From assembly GCF_026339995.1 (NCBI RefSeq), contig NZ_JAPEPT010000004.1, positions 558,001 through 622,000 of the forward strand: a stretch of 64,000 nt of DNA, given 5' to 3'. A program made the translations under genes and the position numbers. This stretch comes from Streptomyces sp. NBC_01481 (GTDB taxonomy: Bacteria; Actinomycetota; Actinomycetes; Streptomycetales; Streptomycetaceae). Position 1 is the stretch's first letter. Every line of letters begins with the position of its first letter. Under the pieces are notes generated by a model that had not been told where the DNA came from, did not search any database, and was given only the letters and a program-made list of their open reading frames with translations. Below are positions 8,647 through 17,092 of this stretch, one piece after another.

Positions 8647-8696
8647 CACGGCGGATACCCGGCCACCGACAGGAGGGCCATCAGGTATCCGCCGTG
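8647..8696. terminator. Second hairpin, facing the convergent fusion gene
   Basis: CACGGCGGATACC (8647-8659) pairs perfectly with GGTATCCGCCGTG (8684-8696) across a 24-base loop. It ends 11 bp from the stop codon of the leftward fusion gene and probably terminates that transcript. Confidence 0.6.
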
Positions 8697-8707
8697 AGTT
8701 CTCGGCA

Positions 8708-11185
8708 CTACGCGGCGAGGAACTTCTCCAGCGCAGTGGCCAGCGCGATGGGGGTCTCCACCATCGGGTAATGGCCCGAGTTGCCCATGATCAGCAGTTC
8801 GGCGTTCGGGTAGTGCTTCATCCAGGTCTCGTTCATGGCGTCGGCGGTGACCGCCGGATCGTTCTCGCCGACCACCGCCAGCGCGGGCACCTCGGCCCCG
8901 GTGATACGGGCCGAAAAGTCCGTGGAGCGGAAGGAGTCGAGGTAGCCGCGGAAGGCCACCGGGCCCACCTCCTTCATCGACTGCTGCGCCCAGGCCTCCA
9001 CCCAGGTTGCGGAGAGCCGGTTGCCGGTGGTCATATCGACGATGATCCGCCGGTTCTCCACCTGGTGGGCGGCGTCGGCGAAGAGCGGGAAGTCGGCGTC
9101 GGGTATGGGCATTCCGGTGGCCGGCACCGGGCTGAGGCCGATCAGCTTGCGCACCCGCTGGGGCGCCTTGAGGAGTACTTGCTGGATCGGCATGCCGCCC
9201 AGCGAGTGGCCGATGAGCGAGAACTCCTGCCAGCCGAGGCTGTCCGCCAGCGCGAGCGCGTCCGACGCGATCTCGTCCGTGCTGTACGTGCCTGCCACAT
9301 CGAGCGCCTTGCCGAAGCCCCGGGCGTCCATGAACGCATACGTGAACCGGGTCCCGTCCAGATAGGGCCACCAGGCGCGGAACGATTCGAGTCCGCCGAA
9401 GATTGAGTGCAGCACGATGACCCGGTGCGGGCCATTGCCGACGACATGGCTGTTGGGGACATAGCGGCCGTTGCCGGACATGGTTTCCTCCATGGAATCG
9501 GTCGGACGGGTGGTGGCTTCCTGAAGGTCGGGAGCCAGGTCGGGGGATGGATCGGGAGCCGTGAAGATCCGGTGCAACTCGCCGTACAAGGCGTCGAGTT
9601 CGTCGTGGTGGCCGTGCATGACGATGTGCCCGTCGGGGCGCACCAGGTGGAATCCCGCGCGCCGGCAGCGCAGTTCCCGGTGCGCGCGGCGCAGCAGTTC
9701 GGTGCCGCGCCGCCCTGCGCCTGCGGGGCCGGCCCCCGCGTCGATCACCCGGACCTGGCGGTGCCACGGCCGGGCGAGGTGTCGTACCGCCTCGGCGAGC
9801 CGGCCGTCATCACTGCCCTTGGCGGGCGGGACGACCACGACGGCGAACCGCGTGGGGTCGGCTTCGGGCCCCGCGGCGCCCAGGCCGAGGGCCAGGTCCC
9901 TCGGGAGTGCGGCGCCCTGCCTGGCGTGCCGACGCAGTGAGGACCTCATGTCGCACCAGTCCGCGGGGACCAGTCGGCGGGGGCTCTGCGCGGTGGTCGG
10001 GGCCGTGGGGTAGACCCAGCGGCGGCCGGCCGCGATGGGGACGTAGAACCGCTCGAGGGTCCGGGTGCGGTCCAGCGCGCGCATGGCGGTGTCGCGCAGC
10101 GCCACCTGCGTGCTCTTGTTCCACATGGCCGCGCGGGTCTGCAGATCGGTGTCCCGGACGACGGCGTCGGCCACAGCGGCCCGCTCGGGGGTGTAGCTGT
10201 CCAGCAGTCCGGTGCGTGCGTCGCCACGGATGACGGATGCCAGTTTCCAGGCCAGGTTCTGGGCGTCCTGGATACCGGTGTTGAGGCCCTGGCCGCCCAT
10301 CGGGCTGTGCGCGTGTGCCGCGTCTCCCGCGATGAACACCCGGCCCAGCTGGAAGGAGGCGGCACGGCGCCGGTGGACCCGGAAGGTCGTGACCCAGTCC
10401 GGCTCGATGAGCCGCAGTCCGCCGGGGCCGCGCACGTCCACCAGGCTCTGCATGTCCGAGAGCGTGCCGTTCTCCAGGTCCGCGGGGGCATTGGTGAAGA
10501 AGCGGTACAGGCCGTAGGGCTGGGGGACGATCGCCAGTACGCCGATCCGCGACTGGTAGTAGTGGATCTCGTCGGGGTCGAGCGGATTGTTCGCGATCCG
10601 GGCGTCGGTGATGAGGAAGCGGTTTTCGTACGTCGCCCCCTCGTACGGGATGCCCAGCTGGTTGCGTACGACGCTCGCCGCCCCGTCCGCGCCGATCACC
10701 CAGGGCACGGTGCAGCGCTCGACCGAGCCGTCGGCACGTTCCAGTGTGGCGGTCACCCGGTGGCCGGGTGTGATCCGGCCGCTGAAGTCGAGGCCCTGGA
10801 GCCCGAGCAGCCGCACCTCGCGTTCGATCGCGCCGCCCAGGCCCTTGAGGCCGGAGATGAGGATCTCCTCGGTGTGCCGCTGCGGAAGGCAGTACGGGGC
10901 GAGCGCGTCGGGCATCCGCATCCGGGTGACCGGGCGCCGCTCCGAGTAGTACGTCATCTGCCGTAGTTTCACGGCGACTTGGTCCACCGATCCTGCAAGG
11001 CCCAGATCCTGCAGGACATCCAGGGTGCGCGGCCATACGAGCATCGCCTTGGAATGCACACTCGCCTGCGCGGCGGCGTCGACAAGACGCACCCTGATGC
11101 CGCGCCGCAGGAGTTCGCACGCCGCGGTCAGACCGGTCGGCCCGGCTCCGACGATGAGCACATCGCAGTCATTCTCGGTGGTCAT
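8708..11185 (-). CDS. Flavin monooxygenase fused to alpha/beta hydrolase
   Basis: One uninterrupted 825-residue frame encodes two enzymes. Residues 1-545 are an FAD-dependent aromatic-hydroxylase-type monooxygenase: FAD motif VGAGPTG (12-18), GADGAASVVRNQLG, the second flavin motif GDAAHAHSPMGGQGLNTG near 290, and a C-terminal thioredoxin-like end (LVRPDGHIVMHG). After a Pro/Asp-rich linker (about 546-568) comes an alpha/beta hydrolase with the elbow GHSLGGM (Ser near 658), ENDPAV (acid) and GNSGHYPMVETP (His near 801). A second start signal lies inside: GGAGGAAACC directly precedes ATG 9481 (residue 569), so the hydrolase could also be made alone. The gene follows a SnoaL-like gene by 49 bp and is divergent from the MFS-AfsA operon. 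The substrate is probably the pathway's own intermediate; the hydrolase may cleave an ester or lactone formed by oxygenation. Confidence 0.85.
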   Translation of the reverse strand: MTTENDCDVLIVGAGPTGLTAACELLRRGIRVRLVDAAAQASVHSKAMLVWPRTLDVLQDLGLAGSVDQVAVKLRQMTYYSERRPVTRMRMPDALAPYCLPQRHTEEILISGLKGLGGAIEREVRLLGLQGLDFSGRITPGHRVTATLERADGSVERCTVPWVIGADGAASVVRNQLGIPYEGATYENRFLITDARIANNPLDPDEIHYYQSRIGVLAIVPQPYGLYRFFTNAPADLENGTLSDMQSLVDVRGPGGLRLIEPDWVTTFRVHRRRAASFQLGRVFIAGDAAHAHSPMGGQGLNTGIQDAQNLAWKLASVIRGDARTGLLDSYTPERAAVADAVVRDTDLQTRAAMWNKSTQVALRDTAMRALDRTRTLERFYVPIAAGRRWVYPTAPTTAQSPRRLVPADWCDMRSSLRRHARQGAALPRDLALGLGAAGPEADPTRFAVVVVPPAKGSDDGRLAEAVRHLARPWHRQVRVIDAGAGPAGAGRRGTELLRRAHRELRCRRAGFHLVRPDGHIVMHGHHDELDALYGELHRIFTAPDPSPDLAPDLQEATTRPTDSMEETMSGNGRYVPNSHVVGNGPHRVIVLHSIFGGLESFRAWWPYLDGTRFTYAFMDARGFGKALDVAGTYSTDEIASDALALADSLGWQEFSLIGHSLGGMPIQQVLLKAPQRVRKLIGLSPVPATGMPIPDADFPLFADAAHQVENRRIIVDMTTGNRLSATWVEAWAQQSMKEVGPVAFRGYLDSFRSTDFSARITGAEVPALAVVGENDPAVTADAMNETWMKHYPNAELLIMGNSGHYPMVETPIALATALEKFLAA

Positions 11186-11234
11186 GGAGAGCCTCCTACG
11201 TGCTCGGCCACTGGGGCTGGGGTACTGCTCGGCT

Positions 11235-11636
11235 TCAGGTGAGGAAGGCCAGCGAAATGGCGTAGCTGTCCTCGTGCATGCGGTAGCGGTCGATCAGCCC
11301 GTCGGTCACGCGGAGTTCGAGGGCGAAGTCCGACGCGAAGCTCTTTCCGGTTGCATTCACCTTGTACTGGAAGTGGCCGAGCGCGATGGCGAGCTCGCCT
11401 TCCACCACGATCCGGTGAACCTGAAATTTCTCCGGCTCCATGTTCTCGCCGGCCTGCCGGAAGAATTCACGTATCTGCTCGTGGCTCGACCTGCTGCCCA
11501 TCCAGGGAATGAGACCGGTGTCGCCGGGAGTGAACCAGTCGATCGGCTCGGAAAGCAGTGCTGTCGCACGTTCGAGATCACCGCTGCCGAGCAGCCGGAA
11601 GTATTCCTCGACGACGCTTCGTGTGGAGTTTGGCAT
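11235..11636 (-). CDS. SnoaL-like (NTF2-fold) protein
   Basis: A 133-residue protein of the NTF2/SnoaL-like alpha+beta barrel fold: N-terminal helix SVVEEYFRLLGSGDLERATALL, then WFTPGDTGLIPWMGSRSSHEQIREFFRQ and a beta-rich C-terminus (LAIALGHFQYKV, FALELRVTDGLIDRYRMHED). Such proteins act as cyclases, hydroxylases, dehydratases or ligand carriers in polyketide and other pathways, so the reaction cannot be read from sequence alone. The start at MPNSTRS is chosen from the family's usual length; no clear Shine-Dalgarno precedes it. It is the first gene of a leftward pair with the monooxygenase-hydrolase fusion. Confidence 0.75.
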   Translation of the reverse strand: MPNSTRSVVEEYFRLLGSGDLERATALLSEPIDWFTPGDTGLIPWMGSRSSHEQIREFFRQAGENMEPEKFQVHRIVVEGELAIALGHFQYKVNATGKSFASDFALELRVTDGLIDRYRMHEDSYAISLAFLT

Positions 11637-11786
11637 GCGCCGAAGGTATTCACGTTTCGGCCGGATGAGACAGACCCTGACAGTGGTAGGAACGTGGGCC
11701 ATATGAGGGCGCGGGTACTGGCTAGGCCTCCGTCGCGACTCGGATGCTCGTTGCCGAATCAGCCGACAGGAATCGAAAGGCCTCCC
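11637..11786. promoter_or_regulatory. Divergent promoter region of the AfsA-type cluster
   Basis: This 150-bp gap separates the leftward SnoaL/fusion pair from the rightward MFS operon and should hold both promoters. GAAAGG at about 11775-11780 is the ribosome site for the MFS gene. No strong palindrome of the kind bound by butyrolactone receptors was found by eye. Confidence 0.4.
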
Positions 11787-13253
11787 ATGTCAACTGTCAA
11801 TAGTGCGGACGGGACAAGGCCGGCTCCGGCCACCGAGCCGGCCGCGTCGCCGAACAGCATGACGCGGCGCCAGACGCTGACGCTTGTGCTGCTGCTCGGC
11901 GCCCAGTTCACGCTCGCGGTGGACTTCTCGATCATGAACGTCGCGGTTCCGGTCATCGGCCGGGAACTCGACGTCGCCCAGGAAAACCTGCAGTGGATCG
12001 CCACGTCCTTCGCCCTCGGAGCGGCCGGCTTCAGCCTCCTCTTCGGCCGTATCGCGGACATGATCGGGGCACGCCGGGTGTTCCTGGCGGGCCTGGCGCT
12101 GCTCACGGTCGCCTCTCTGCTCGGTGGTCTCGTCGACGCCTCGGGGCCGCTGCTGGCCGCCCGCGTCGCCCAGGGCCTCGCCACTGCGATGGTGACTCCC
12201 GCGGGCCTGGCTCTGCTCACCACCTCGTTCCCCGAAGGACCGCTGCGGGAGCGTGCGTTGGGACTGAACGGAGCCATGCTCTCCGCGGGCTTCACCTGTG
12301 GTGCCATTGTCGGCGGTCTGCTCACCGACACGCTGAGCTGGCGCTGGGGCTTCTTCATCAATGTGCCGATCGGCTTGCTGCTGATCGTCGTCACTCCCAT
12401 GCTCCTCCAGAGCGGCAGCGGACGGCGCGGCGGCAAGCTGGACATCCCCGGCGCAATCACGGTGAGTGCCGGTCTGGTCGCCCTCGTCTACGGCATCTCC
12501 GCCGCCGGCCAGTACGGCTGGGGTGACACCACCACACTTCTCGCCTTCGGGATCGGTGTGGTGCTGCTCGCGGCCTTCGGGTACATCGAGCTGCACGCCG
12601 CCGAACCGCTCGCGCCGCTGCGCGTGTTGAAGCTGCGCAGCGTGACGTGGGGGAACATCGGCGGCTTTGTGACGTTCATCGGGTTCACCGCCATGATCTT
12701 CCTGCTCACGCTGTATCTCCAGGATGTGCTGGGCTACTCGGCGATGACGACCGGTCTCACCTTCGGTGTGCTGGGCGTCGGCGCCTTTCTCGGCGGCGTC
12801 ACCGCGCCCCGCTGGATCGGTGTCCTCGGCAGCAGCCAGGCGCTTTTGGTTGCCGGCCTGATCGTCCAGGGTGTCACCGTCGGTGTGCTGTTCTTCGCCG
12901 GAGCCGAGCGCGGCTGGCTGGTCCCGGTGCTGATCCTCGCCTTCCTCAGCAGTTATGGCCACGTGGCCGCCATCGTGGGCTTCATGGTCACGGCGACGTC
13001 CGGGCTGCCGAACGAGCAGCAGGGCCTGGCCACCGGTATCACCACGCTCACCCAGCAGGTCAGCATCACCATCGGTATTCCGATCATGAGTGCCATCGCC
13101 ACGGCCCGGATCCGCTCCCAGGCGGGCGCACCGATCAGGGACGCGACGCTCAGCGGGATCAATGTGGCGATCCTTGCGAATGGTCTGCTGATCGTCGCTG
13201 TCGCCCTCCTCGTCGGCTTCTTCCTCAAGAAGCGCAGGACAGCGCTGAGCTGA
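11787..13253 (+). CDS. MFS drug/metabolite exporter (DHA2, EmrB/QacA type)
   Basis: A 488-residue major facilitator with about 14 membrane segments. Family marks are LLLGAQFTLAVDFSIMNVAVPVI in segment 1, the loop motif FGRIADMIGARR between segments 2 and 3, RVAQGLATAMVTPAGLALL, and LSWRWGFFINVPIGLLLIV after segment 5. The start was chosen at ATG 11787 (MSTVNSADG), which has GAAAGG six bases upstream; the much longer frame to the left is antisense shadow. It is the first gene of the rightward arm of the cluster and probably exports the product or provides self-protection. A strong hairpin separates it from the next gene, so expression of the two may be uneven. Confidence 0.92.
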   Translation: MSTVNSADGTRPAPATEPAASPNSMTRRQTLTLVLLLGAQFTLAVDFSIMNVAVPVIGRELDVAQENLQWIATSFALGAAGFSLLFGRIADMIGARRVFLAGLALLTVASLLGGLVDASGPLLAARVAQGLATAMVTPAGLALLTTSFPEGPLRERALGLNGAMLSAGFTCGAIVGGLLTDTLSWRWGFFINVPIGLLLIVVTPMLLQSGSGRRGGKLDIPGAITVSAGLVALVYGISAAGQYGWGDTTTLLAFGIGVVLLAAFGYIELHAAEPLAPLRVLKLRSVTWGNIGGFVTFIGFTAMIFLLTLYLQDVLGYSAMTTGLTFGVLGVGAFLGGVTAPRWIGVLGSSQALLVAGLIVQGVTVGVLFFAGAERGWLVPVLILAFLSSYGHVAAIVGFMVTATSGLPNEQQGLATGITTLTQQVSITIGIPIMSAIATARIRSQAGAPIRDATLSGINVAILANGLLIVAVALLVGFFLKKRRTALS

Positions 13254-13264
13254 CCGGTTACGAG

Positions 13265-13292
13265 CTGAAGGGCCGGCCGACCGGCCCTTCAG
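13265..13292. terminator. Intra-cluster hairpin after the MFS gene
   Basis: CTGAAGGGCCGG-CCGA-CCGGCCCTTCAG is a perfect 12-bp stem between the MFS stop (13253) and the next start (13343). It may be a partial terminator or an mRNA 3' stabiliser within the operon. Confidence 0.65.
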
Positions 13293-13342
13293 CCGCCGAC
13301 GTACACCCCCGCCATGAACACCGCTGTCACCCAGGGGAAATG

Positions 13343-14899
13343 ATGCATCGAGAGAAGAACCACAGGTCGCTCACGCACACCGGGGCCGACGTCCTGATCA
13401 TCGGCGCCGGGCCGACCGGCCTCATGCTCGGCTGCGAGCTGCGGCGGCGGGGCATCGACTGTGTCGTCGTCGACCGGGAGACCCGGATCGACCGGCGCAC
13501 CCGCGCGGTCATGGTGCACGCGGCCGGTCTCGAACAGTTCCAAGCGCTGGGCCTGCGCGCGGAGTTGGAGGCGCGGGGCGTCCCTCAGCAGCAGATCTCC
13601 TTCCACACGTACCGCGGCGCCACGTACACCATCGGCTTCGCCGGACTGGACACCGCCTACCCGTACTACCTCAATGTGCCCCAGCCCGAGGCCGAGGCGG
13701 TACTGGCCGGCGCGTACCGGGACATGGGCGGTCGGCTGATCCGCGGTCTGCGCTACGAGCGCCACACGGAGGACGCCGACGAGGTCCGGGCCGAGCTGAC
13801 CGGTGAGGAGGGCACCCACCTCGTGACCGCGCGCTACCTGGTGGGCGCCGACGGCGCCGGCTCCACCGTGCGTGAGCGGCTCGGCGTCGAATTTCCCGGC
13901 GTCACCTACCCCATGAGCTACCTCCTTGCCGAGGGCACGCCCGCCGTCCCGGTCGCCCGCGACGAGTCCGCCATGTACATCGGCCCGGCGGGGGCGGTCT
14001 CCCTCCTCCCGCTGCCCGACGGCCTTGTCCGCATAGCGGGTCCCGTTTCCGCCGCTCAATTCGATCGCGCCACCACCGTCGAGGCGGCCGAGTTCCAGTT
14101 GACGGTGGACCGTCTCGGATTCGGCAGCACGCTACGGCTGGCCGAGGCGCGCCGCGTCGCCCACTATCAGGTGCACGAGCGGCTCGCCGACAGCTTCCGT
14201 ACCGGCCGGGCAGTACTCGCCGGGGACGCCGCCCATCTCAACTCCCCGGCCGGCGGCCAGGCCATGAACACCGGCTTCGGCGACGCGGCCGCGCTGGCCT
14301 GGCGGTTCGGCCACCTCCTTGACGGCCCGGACCCCGGTCCGGCCGGCCCCGGCCCGCTCGATGACTACGCACGCGAGCGGCGGGCCGTTGCCTCGGATGT
14401 CGCCCGAACCACCGGAGTGCTCGGGCTCCTCGACGCCATGCGCGAAGCGGTGACCCCGGCCGCGCACCAGGCGGTGGAGGACGCGCTCTCGGGACTCGCC
14501 GAGGCCTGGAGCCAGTTGTACGTCACCTACCCGGCCGCCGCCTCCGATGGCGCAGCTGCCCAGGAGCGGCCGCACCGCGACACCTACCGGCTGCGGCCGG
14601 GCGCCCGGGTCCCCGGCCACACCCCGGATCCGCGCCGCTTCACCCTGCTCCTGCCGCCGGGCAGCGAACCCTCGGCCGACGCCTGGGGGACCGGCATCCC
14701 GGAAGGCACGCTCAGCGCCGGACAGACGCCCCGCCAGGCCGCGCTGTTGCCGGTCCCCGCCGCCGTACTCGTACGGCCCGACGGTCATGTCGCGACCGTG
14801 CTCATACCGCCGCCCGGCGGCCGCCCGACAGCAGGTGAACGCGGGGAGCACACAGGGCAGGCGCACCACCACGACGTCACCAAGGGAGTCGCCGTATGA
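13343..14899 (+). CDS. FAD-dependent aromatic-hydroxylase-type monooxygenase
   Basis: A 518-residue class A flavoprotein monooxygenase. The N-terminal Rossmann motif is VLIIGAGPTGLMLG (17-30), GADGAGSTVRERLG follows near 170, and the second FAD motif GDAAHLNSPAGGQAMNTGFGDAAAL starts near 294. The C-terminal third is thioredoxin-like (LLPVPAAVLVRPDGHVATVL) and ends in a His-rich tail (GQAHHHDV). AGGGG sits five bases before the second of two adjacent ATGs, which sets the start at 13343. The stop overlaps the next gene's ATG (ATGA), so it is translationally coupled to the KAS III-like gene. It probably hydroxylates or oxidatively cleaves a cluster intermediate. Confidence 0.9.
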   Translation: MHREKNHRSLTHTGADVLIIGAGPTGLMLGCELRRRGIDCVVVDRETRIDRRTRAVMVHAAGLEQFQALGLRAELEARGVPQQQISFHTYRGATYTIGFAGLDTAYPYYLNVPQPEAEAVLAGAYRDMGGRLIRGLRYERHTEDADEVRAELTGEEGTHLVTARYLVGADGAGSTVRERLGVEFPGVTYPMSYLLAEGTPAVPVARDESAMYIGPAGAVSLLPLPDGLVRIAGPVSAAQFDRATTVEAAEFQLTVDRLGFGSTLRLAEARRVAHYQVHERLADSFRTGRAVLAGDAAHLNSPAGGQAMNTGFGDAAALAWRFGHLLDGPDPGPAGPGPLDDYARERRAVASDVARTTGVLGLLDAMREAVTPAAHQAVEDALSGLAEAWSQLYVTYPAAASDGAAAQERPHRDTYRLRPGARVPGHTPDPRRFTLLLPPGSEPSADAWGTGIPEGTLSAGQTPRQAALLPVPAAVLVRPDGHVATVLIPPPGGRPTAGERGEHTGQAHHHDVTKGVAV

Positions 14900-15906
14900 C
14901 CACGCCCGTTCTCACGATCTCCGGTACCGGCAGCTACCTCCCCGAGACCCGGCTGGATGTCGCCGACGCCGCCGAGCGGTACGAGGGGGAGGCCGACCGT
15001 ATCCTCTCCACCGGGTACCGCACCGTCTGCGCCGAGGACACCCTCTACCCGGCGGACATGGCGCTCATCGCCGCCCAGCGCGCACTGTCCGCGGCGGGTA
15101 CCAAACCCGAAGACCTCCAGCTTCTGCTCGTGACCGCCATCCACCGGCACGGCCACAAGCGGCTCTGGTCACCCGCCTCCTGGCTGCAGTCCCGACTCGG
15201 CTGTCCCCAGGCGCTGCCCCTCACGATCAACCAGGGGTGCAACGGCCAGATGCTGGCACTCGACGTGGCGAGCCGGTTTCTGGCGGGAGGCAGTGGCGGG
15301 AGTGTGCTCGTCGTCGCTGCCGACCAGTTCGCCTCCTCGGGCTTCGACCGGTTCATCGCCGACTACGGCATCGTCTACGGCGATGCCGCCGCGGCAGCGG
15401 TCCTGACGTCCGGGCCGTCCGGGCCGGGATGGCGGGTCCTGCGCACCCGTACGGTCTCCGATCCCGGCCTCGAAGGACTCCACCGCGACAACGCGCCGGG
15501 CCCCGAATACCCCGAACTGCTCGACGCGGAGCATGACGTGCGCGGCGCCAAGCGGAGGTTCCTGAGCGAGAACGGCACGGACCGGCTGCAGCGCTCCACC
15601 AGGGCGGCCGTCAACGAGATACGTCGTGCCCTGCTGCCGGACGGCGACGACCCCCGGCTGCGCCGGGTCGTCTACCCCAACCTGGGGCTGCGCCTGCTCG
15701 AGGAGAACTACTTTCCCGAGTTCCCGGGCGGCGAGGCCACGTCGCTGTGGGACTTCGGGCGGACCGTCGGACACCTGGGAAGCGGCGACCAGATCGCCGG
15801 TCTCGACCACCTCGCCGACGAGGAGTTCGCCGCCGGCGACCGGGTCCTGCTGCTCGGCGCCGGGGCCGGATTCACCTGGACAGGAATGCTCCTCGAACAC
15901 GACTGA
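14896..15906 (+). CDS. KAS III-like acyltransferase lacking the usual His
   Basis: A 336-residue thiolase-fold protein of the KAS III superfamily. The nucleophile is in LTINQGCNGQML (Cys near 115). Where FabH has its catalytic His in VPHQAN, this protein reads VVYPNLGLRLL; where FabH has Asn in YGNTSAAS, it reads VGHLGSGDQ. A Cys with a His at the Asn position and no His in the HQAN slot is the pattern of KAS III proteins that transfer acyl groups instead of performing decarboxylative condensation (CerJ/ChlB3/DpsC-like relatives). The start overlaps the preceding stop (ATGA). It may load or transfer an acyl unit to the pathway's carrier, hydroxyl or AfsA step. Assignment to the superfamily is firm; the reaction is inferred. 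Confidence 0.8.
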   Translation: MTTPVLTISGTGSYLPETRLDVADAAERYEGEADRILSTGYRTVCAEDTLYPADMALIAAQRALSAAGTKPEDLQLLLVTAIHRHGHKRLWSPASWLQSRLGCPQALPLTINQGCNGQMLALDVASRFLAGGSGGSVLVVAADQFASSGFDRFIADYGIVYGDAAAAAVLTSGPSGPGWRVLRTRTVSDPGLEGLHRDNAPGPEYPELLDAEHDVRGAKRRFLSENGTDRLQRSTRAAVNEIRRALLPDGDDPRLRRVVYPNLGLRLLEENYFPEFPGGEATSLWDFGRTVGHLGSGDQIAGLDHLADEEFAAGDRVLLLGAGAGFTWTGMLLEHD

Positions 15907-16006
15907 ACTTCCGGACGTGGCCTATCGAAGACGACCGAACTCTCATATCACCGCAGGCGGTCCGCCGCACAGGGCCGACCCACCTCACAAAGGCAGGGCT
16001 CTGACC

Positions 16007-17092
16007 ATGACGACCACGACTCTCTCGCTGGACGACCTCACACCCGAGGACGCCGAACTGACCTACACCCGCACTGTCGACCGCGCACTGGTGCACCGGG
16101 ACTCGCTGGGCGAGGTGTTCCTCACCGACCTGCGGCCGCTCGGCAACACGTGCTACGCGGCGGCAGCTCAACTCCCGCGCTCCCACGCCTATTACGGTGA
16201 CCATCTGCTGCGCCCCAGCGCCTACGACCCGGTGCTGCTCCTGGAGGCGTGCAGGCAGTCCTGCCTGGCCGGCGCCCATGAGTTCTACGGGGTCCCGGCC
16301 GACCACAAGTTCATCCTCACTCATTTGCGCATCCAGCTGACGCGCCTGGAACGCATAGCCGTGGGGGCGGCCCCCTGCGCGCTGTCGATGCGGGTGACGG
16401 TCGTCGCCCACCGTCGGCGAGAGGGCCGCACCACCGGACTGGACTACGAGATCGGCCTGTTCGTCGGGCGGACCGAGATCGGTACCGCCTCTGTGGGCCT
16501 CCGGTTCAAGTCACCTGCAGACTATGTCGAGTTGCGGCTGACGAACCGCGGCGGAATGCCGCTGCCGTCATCGGGTACGCACGAGGAGACCACGCCGACG
16601 ACGGCCGTGGACCCGTACCTCGTCGGCCGGACCAACCCTCGCAATGTGGTGCTCGCCGACGCCGAGACCAATGACGACACCGCGCGGGCGGTGCTGCGGA
16701 TACCGGGTGACCACCCGAGCATGTTCGACCACCCCCAGGACCACCTCCCCGGCATGGTGATCGCGGAGGCCGCTCGGCAGATCGCCCTGCTGACCGCGCT
16801 GGAGGCCCGCGGCATGTCCCCCTCCAAGACCCTCCCCACAGCCCTGTCCGTGGTCTTCAGCCGGTTCGGTGAGCTGGAGAAGACGACCGTGATCACCTCT
16901 CGAGTGGGCGAGGAGCGGCAAGCCGCGGCCGCCGACGAGGACGTGTACTACACGCAGGGCGGCACCGTGGAGCGGGACCCCGCCGCGGCCGAGTCCGCCG
17001 GCCGGCTGCCGGTGCGGGTCGTGGCCGACCAGGACGGCGAGACACTGTGCGTCTTCTCCCTCACCCTCAGCCGCGTCGGGCTCCGGTCATGA
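16007..17092 (+). CDS. AfsA/ScbA-family autoregulator biosynthesis protein
   Basis: A 361-residue protein with two AfsA repeats, hot-dog-fold domains. Repeat 1 runs from VHRDSLGEVFLTD to about residue 190 (HAYYGDHLLRPSAYDPVLLLEACRQSCLAGAHEFYGVP); repeat 2 starts near VGRTNPRNVVLADAET (HPSMFDHPQDHLPGMVIAEAARQIALLTALEARG). AfsA couples a beta-ketoacyl carrier to dihydroxyacetone phosphate, the committed step of gamma-butyrolactone hormones; homologues MmfL and Sco-type enzymes make furans. ATG 16007 starts the conserved N-terminus. The stop overlaps the start of the HAD phosphatase gene, matching the dephosphorylation step that follows AfsA chemistry. No butyrolactone receptor gene lies beside it. 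Confidence 0.88.
   Translation: MTTTTLSLDDLTPEDAELTYTRTVDRALVHRDSLGEVFLTDLRPLGNTCYAAAAQLPRSHAYYGDHLLRPSAYDPVLLLEACRQSCLAGAHEFYGVPADHKFILTHLRIQLTRLERIAVGAAPCALSMRVTVVAHRRREGRTTGLDYEIGLFVGRTEIGTASVGLRFKSPADYVELRLTNRGGMPLPSSGTHEETTPTTAVDPYLVGRTNPRNVVLADAETNDDTARAVLRIPGDHPSMFDHPQDHLPGMVIAEAARQIALLTALEARGMSPSKTLPTALSVVFSRFGELEKTTVITSRVGEERQAAAADEDVYYTQGGTVERDPAAAESAGRLPVRVVADQDGETLCVFSLTLSRVGLRS

Noticed and set aside
11025..11786. Extension of the MFS protein by 254 residues upstream
   Set aside because: The extra part lies antisense to the fusion oxygenase and SnoaL genes, lacks membrane segments and has no ribosome site, whereas ATG 11787 has one.
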